A stretch of DNA of 64,000 nt, from NCBI RefSeq assembly GCF_000018365.1, contig NC_011529.1, forward strand, positions 186,001 to 250,000, written 5' to 3'. A model generated the notes under the pieces. It did no database searches. It was given only the letters and a program-made list of their open reading frames with translations, and had not been told where the DNA came from. Position numbers and translations under genes: made by a program. Origin of the DNA: Thermococcus onnurineus NA1. GTDB taxonomy: Archaea > Methanobacteriota_B > Thermococci > Thermococcales > Thermococcaceae. This document shows, piece by piece, positions 62,322-64,000 of this stretch (its first letter is position 1; each line of letters begins with the position of its first letter).

Positions 62322-64000
62322 TCACCCCTCAACCTTGGAGATCCTACACGCGGCCGTCTTCAACTCCGGCATCTTGGCGTATTCGTCGAGGACGTCCGTG
62401 GTCAGGTAGTTGAAGTCCCAGTGCCACGGCGCGGCAACGACGCCCTCCCTGATGTGCGGTGTAACCTTGGCCCTGAGAACCAGCGCTGCCCTCCTGGTCT
62501 CGACTCTCACGAGGTCGCCGTCCTTTATGCCGAGCCTCTTCGCGTCGTTCTCGTTGATCTCAATGTACTCCTCTGGCCACCTCTTGCTCAGGCTCTTGCT
62601 CCTGTGGCTCATGGTTCCGGTGTGGAAGTGGCCAACGAACCTGTAGTTGGTGAGCCAGAACGGGTACTCCTCATCGGGGACTTCTCCAGGCTCTTTATAC
62701 TCCACAGGAATAAGCTGGGCCTTTCCGTTTGGCGTGAGGAAGCCCTGGACAAAGAGCCTCGGAACCTCAGTGTTCTCGTCTGGGCAGGGTATCATACAGC
62801 CTTTGAGGTTCTTCTTGAGCCTCTCGGGTGTCGCGCCAGCAAGGGGCGGAATGATTCTGTTTATTTCTCTCAGGATGTCGTCTGCATCAGAGTAGTTGAA
62901 GTACTCTCCAAAGCCGAGCTCCTTAGCGAGCATAACAAGGATTTCCCAGTCAGGCTTGGCCTCTCCCGGTGCGTCAGCAGCCTTAAAGCTCCTCTGAACC
63001 CTTCTCTCGAAGCTTATGGCGGTTCCGTCCTTCTCAAACCATGCAGCCGCTGGAAGGACTATGTCGGCGTATTTCGCGGTCTCAGTAAGGAAGATATCCT
63101 GGACGACGAGGAACTCGATGTTCTTAAAGGCCTCCTCAGCCTTCTTGAGGTTCGGAAGGGCCTTGGCAGGGTTGGTTCCCATGACGTAGAGGGCCTTGAG
63201 CTTGCCCTCAAGGATTGCATCAATCATTTCAACGTAAGTGATTCCAGGCTTCTCTGGGATCTTGAAGCCCCATGCCTCCTCAATTCTCCTCTTGTGCTCC
63301 TCGGCGTGGAGCGGGAATCTTCCTGGCAGTTCGTGTGGTCCAATACCCATTAGACCAGCGCCCATACCGTTGTGGGCACCGGGTATAGCTCCAGACATGA
63401 CGCCCTCCTTTCCGAAGTAGCCGCAGAGAACCATCATCTCAGTGATAGCCATAACAGTCCTCGTTCCGTTGGCGTGCTGGTTCACTCCCTCGTTCGTCAG
63501 CAGGGCGGCAGTTCCAGCCGTTGCAAAGGTGATTGCGGCCTTCCTTATGAGCTCGGCAGGAACGCCGCTGACCTTCTCAGCCCATTCTGGAGTGTACTTT
63601 TCGACGGTCTTGGCGAGCTCCTCAAGGCCCTCCGCGCGCTCCGCCACGAAGTCCTTATCGTAGAGCTCCTCGGTGATTATGACGTTGAGCATAGCCAACG
63701 CAATGGCAAGGTCGGTTCCGGGATATGGCTGCAGGTGTATGTCTGCGTACTTGGCAGTCTTCGTTTTTCTTGGGTCAACGACAATGAGGGTGGCGTTGTT
63801 GTCGAGAATTGCCTTCTCAATGTACTGGCCGAAGAAGACCGGATTAGTTGCGGCTGGATTGTATCCCCAAAGGACGATAACTTTGGCCTTAAGAATGTCC
63901 TCGAAGGGGTTCGTCAGACCGGGGTGTCCAAGAACCATCCCCTTACCTGCAACAGCCGTTGACTGACACATCCTACACACATATTCAATGTTGTTGGTTC
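62322..64000 (-). CDS. Formate dehydrogenase alpha-like molybdopterin subunit (partial, runs off right edge)
   Basis: The C-terminal 550-plus residues of a bis-MGD oxidoreductase; the N-terminal FeS domain is beyond base 64000, and the frame stays open to the edge (reading NNIEYVCRMCQSTAV). Family markers are ILKAKVIVLWGYNPAATNPV, TLIVVDPRKTKTAKYADIHL, YVMGTNPAKALPN, ADIVLPAAAWFEKDGT and FHTGTMSHRSKS. The predicted metal ligand is Cys in CRMCQ at the place of selenocysteine 140 of E. coli FDH-H. Aligned by eye, E. coli His141 is Gln here and Arg333 is Pro (GAIPGAHNG). Both are thought to be needed for formate in FDH-H, so the substrate deserves checking. First gene visible of the fdh-mfh-mnh operon. 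Confidence 0.88.
   Translation of the reverse strand, partial: TNNIEYVCRMCQSTAVAGKGMVLGHPGLTNPFEDILKAKVIVLWGYNPAATNPVFFGQYIEKAILDNNATLIVVDPRKTKTAKYADIHLQPYPGTDLAIALAMLNVIITEELYDKDFVAERAEGLEELAKTVEKYTPEWAEKVSGVPAELIRKAAITFATAGTAALLTNEGVNQHANGTRTVMAITEMMVLCGYFGKEGVMSGAIPGAHNGMGAGLMGIGPHELPGRFPLHAEEHKRRIEEAWGFKIPEKPGITYVEMIDAILEGKLKALYVMGTNPAKALPNLKKAEEAFKNIEFLVVQDIFLTETAKYADIVLPAAAWFEKDGTAISFERRVQRSFKAADAPGEAKPDWEILVMLAKELGFGEYFNYSDADDILREINRIIPPLAGATPERLKKNLKGCMIPCPDENTEVPRLFVQGFLTPNGKAQLIPVEYKEPGEVPDEEYPFWLTNYRFVGHFHTGTMSHRSKSLSKRWPEEYIEINENDAKRLGIKDGDLVRVETRRAALVLRAKVTPHIREGVVAAPWHWDFNYLTTDVLDEYAKMPELKTAACRISKVEG

Overview
The window comes from a hyperthermophilic euryarchaeon of the order Thermococcales, most likely the genus Thermococcus. 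The evidence is an ADP-dependent glucokinase next to a cupin-type phosphoglucose isomerase, an undivided rpoB followed by split rpoA1/rpoA2, archaeal BRE/TATA promoters, GGTGA-type ribosome binding sites, C/D box guide RNAs, tRNA genes with encoded CCA, and an Mrp-antiporter-linked membrane hydrogenase cluster. I do not name a species. Genes are tightly packed, many start or stop codons overlap by 1-4 bases, and several convergent genes overlap at their 3' ends.

Layout. 1-6.6 kb: a partial metallophosphoesterase, a HAD hydrolase, a secreted zinc phospholipase C-like protein, the two-subunit glycine decarboxylase (gcvPA-gcvPB) and a small unknown protein. 6.58-7.0 kb: three tRNA genes, followed by about 1.3 kb of gene-free, hairpin-rich DNA. 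8.3-17.7 kb: the transcription/translation operon rpoH-rpoB-rpoA1-rpoA2-rpl30e-nusA-rps12-rps7. 18-21 kb: a phosphodiesterase, a MazF-like toxin-antitoxin pair, a C/D box sRNA and the repair protein Nre. 21-26.8 kb: tRNA-Ser and tRNA-Cys, a ThiS/MoaD-like protein, an AT-rich pair of secreted proteins, alanine aminotransferase, a second C/D sRNA and a split LysO-type exporter. 27-29.4 kb: rpl44e-rps27e, aIF2-alpha, nop10 and a PAC2 protein. 29.5-31.9 kb: a Ni/Co ECF transporter (cbiMNQO). 31.8-40.4 kb: mannose-1-phosphate and upper glycolysis genes, an M50 protease, a KH mini-protein, a zinc ribbon, a TraB-like protein, RNase Z and a TPR protein. 40.4-46.8 kb: an FmdE protein with a FecCD-type ABC transporter, a NifX-like protein, a TDT transporter and a CDF metal exporter. 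46.9-49.9 kb: hydrogenase maturation (hypA, Mrp-type hypB, hycI), then mobA and a nucleotidyltransferase-like gene. 49.9-64 kb: one long minus-strand operon encoding a molybdopterin (formate dehydrogenase-like) subunit, ferredoxins, a group 4 [NiFe] hydrogenase and an Mrp Na+/H+ antiporter. This matches the fdh2-mfh2-mnh2 cluster known from formate-oxidising Thermococcus.

How the parts fit. CbiMNQO would bring in nickel. HypA and HypB would insert it into HycE, and HycI would trim HycE's C-terminal tail. MobA, and perhaps the ThiS/MoaD-like protein, would serve the Mo/W pterin of the FdhA-like subunit. The hydrogenase would make H2 while the Mrp module exports Na+. Sites matching the SurR consensus (GTT-N3-AAC-N5-GTT) lie about 8 bp upstream of the TATA boxes of hypA, cbiM (one mismatch) and the NifX-like gene, which suggests that metal supply and hydrogenase maturation share redox/sulfur control.

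Main points for a second look: the three SurR-like sites with matching spacing; two C/D sRNAs whose terminal motif uses UGACGA/CCGA instead of UGAUGA/CUGA, one of them holding the nre stop codon inside its box C; an FdhA-like subunit with Gln and Pro where E. coli FDH-H has the catalytic His141 and Arg333; a hairpin-rich gene-free region with TTTGATCAAA palindromes; and two probable broken genes.
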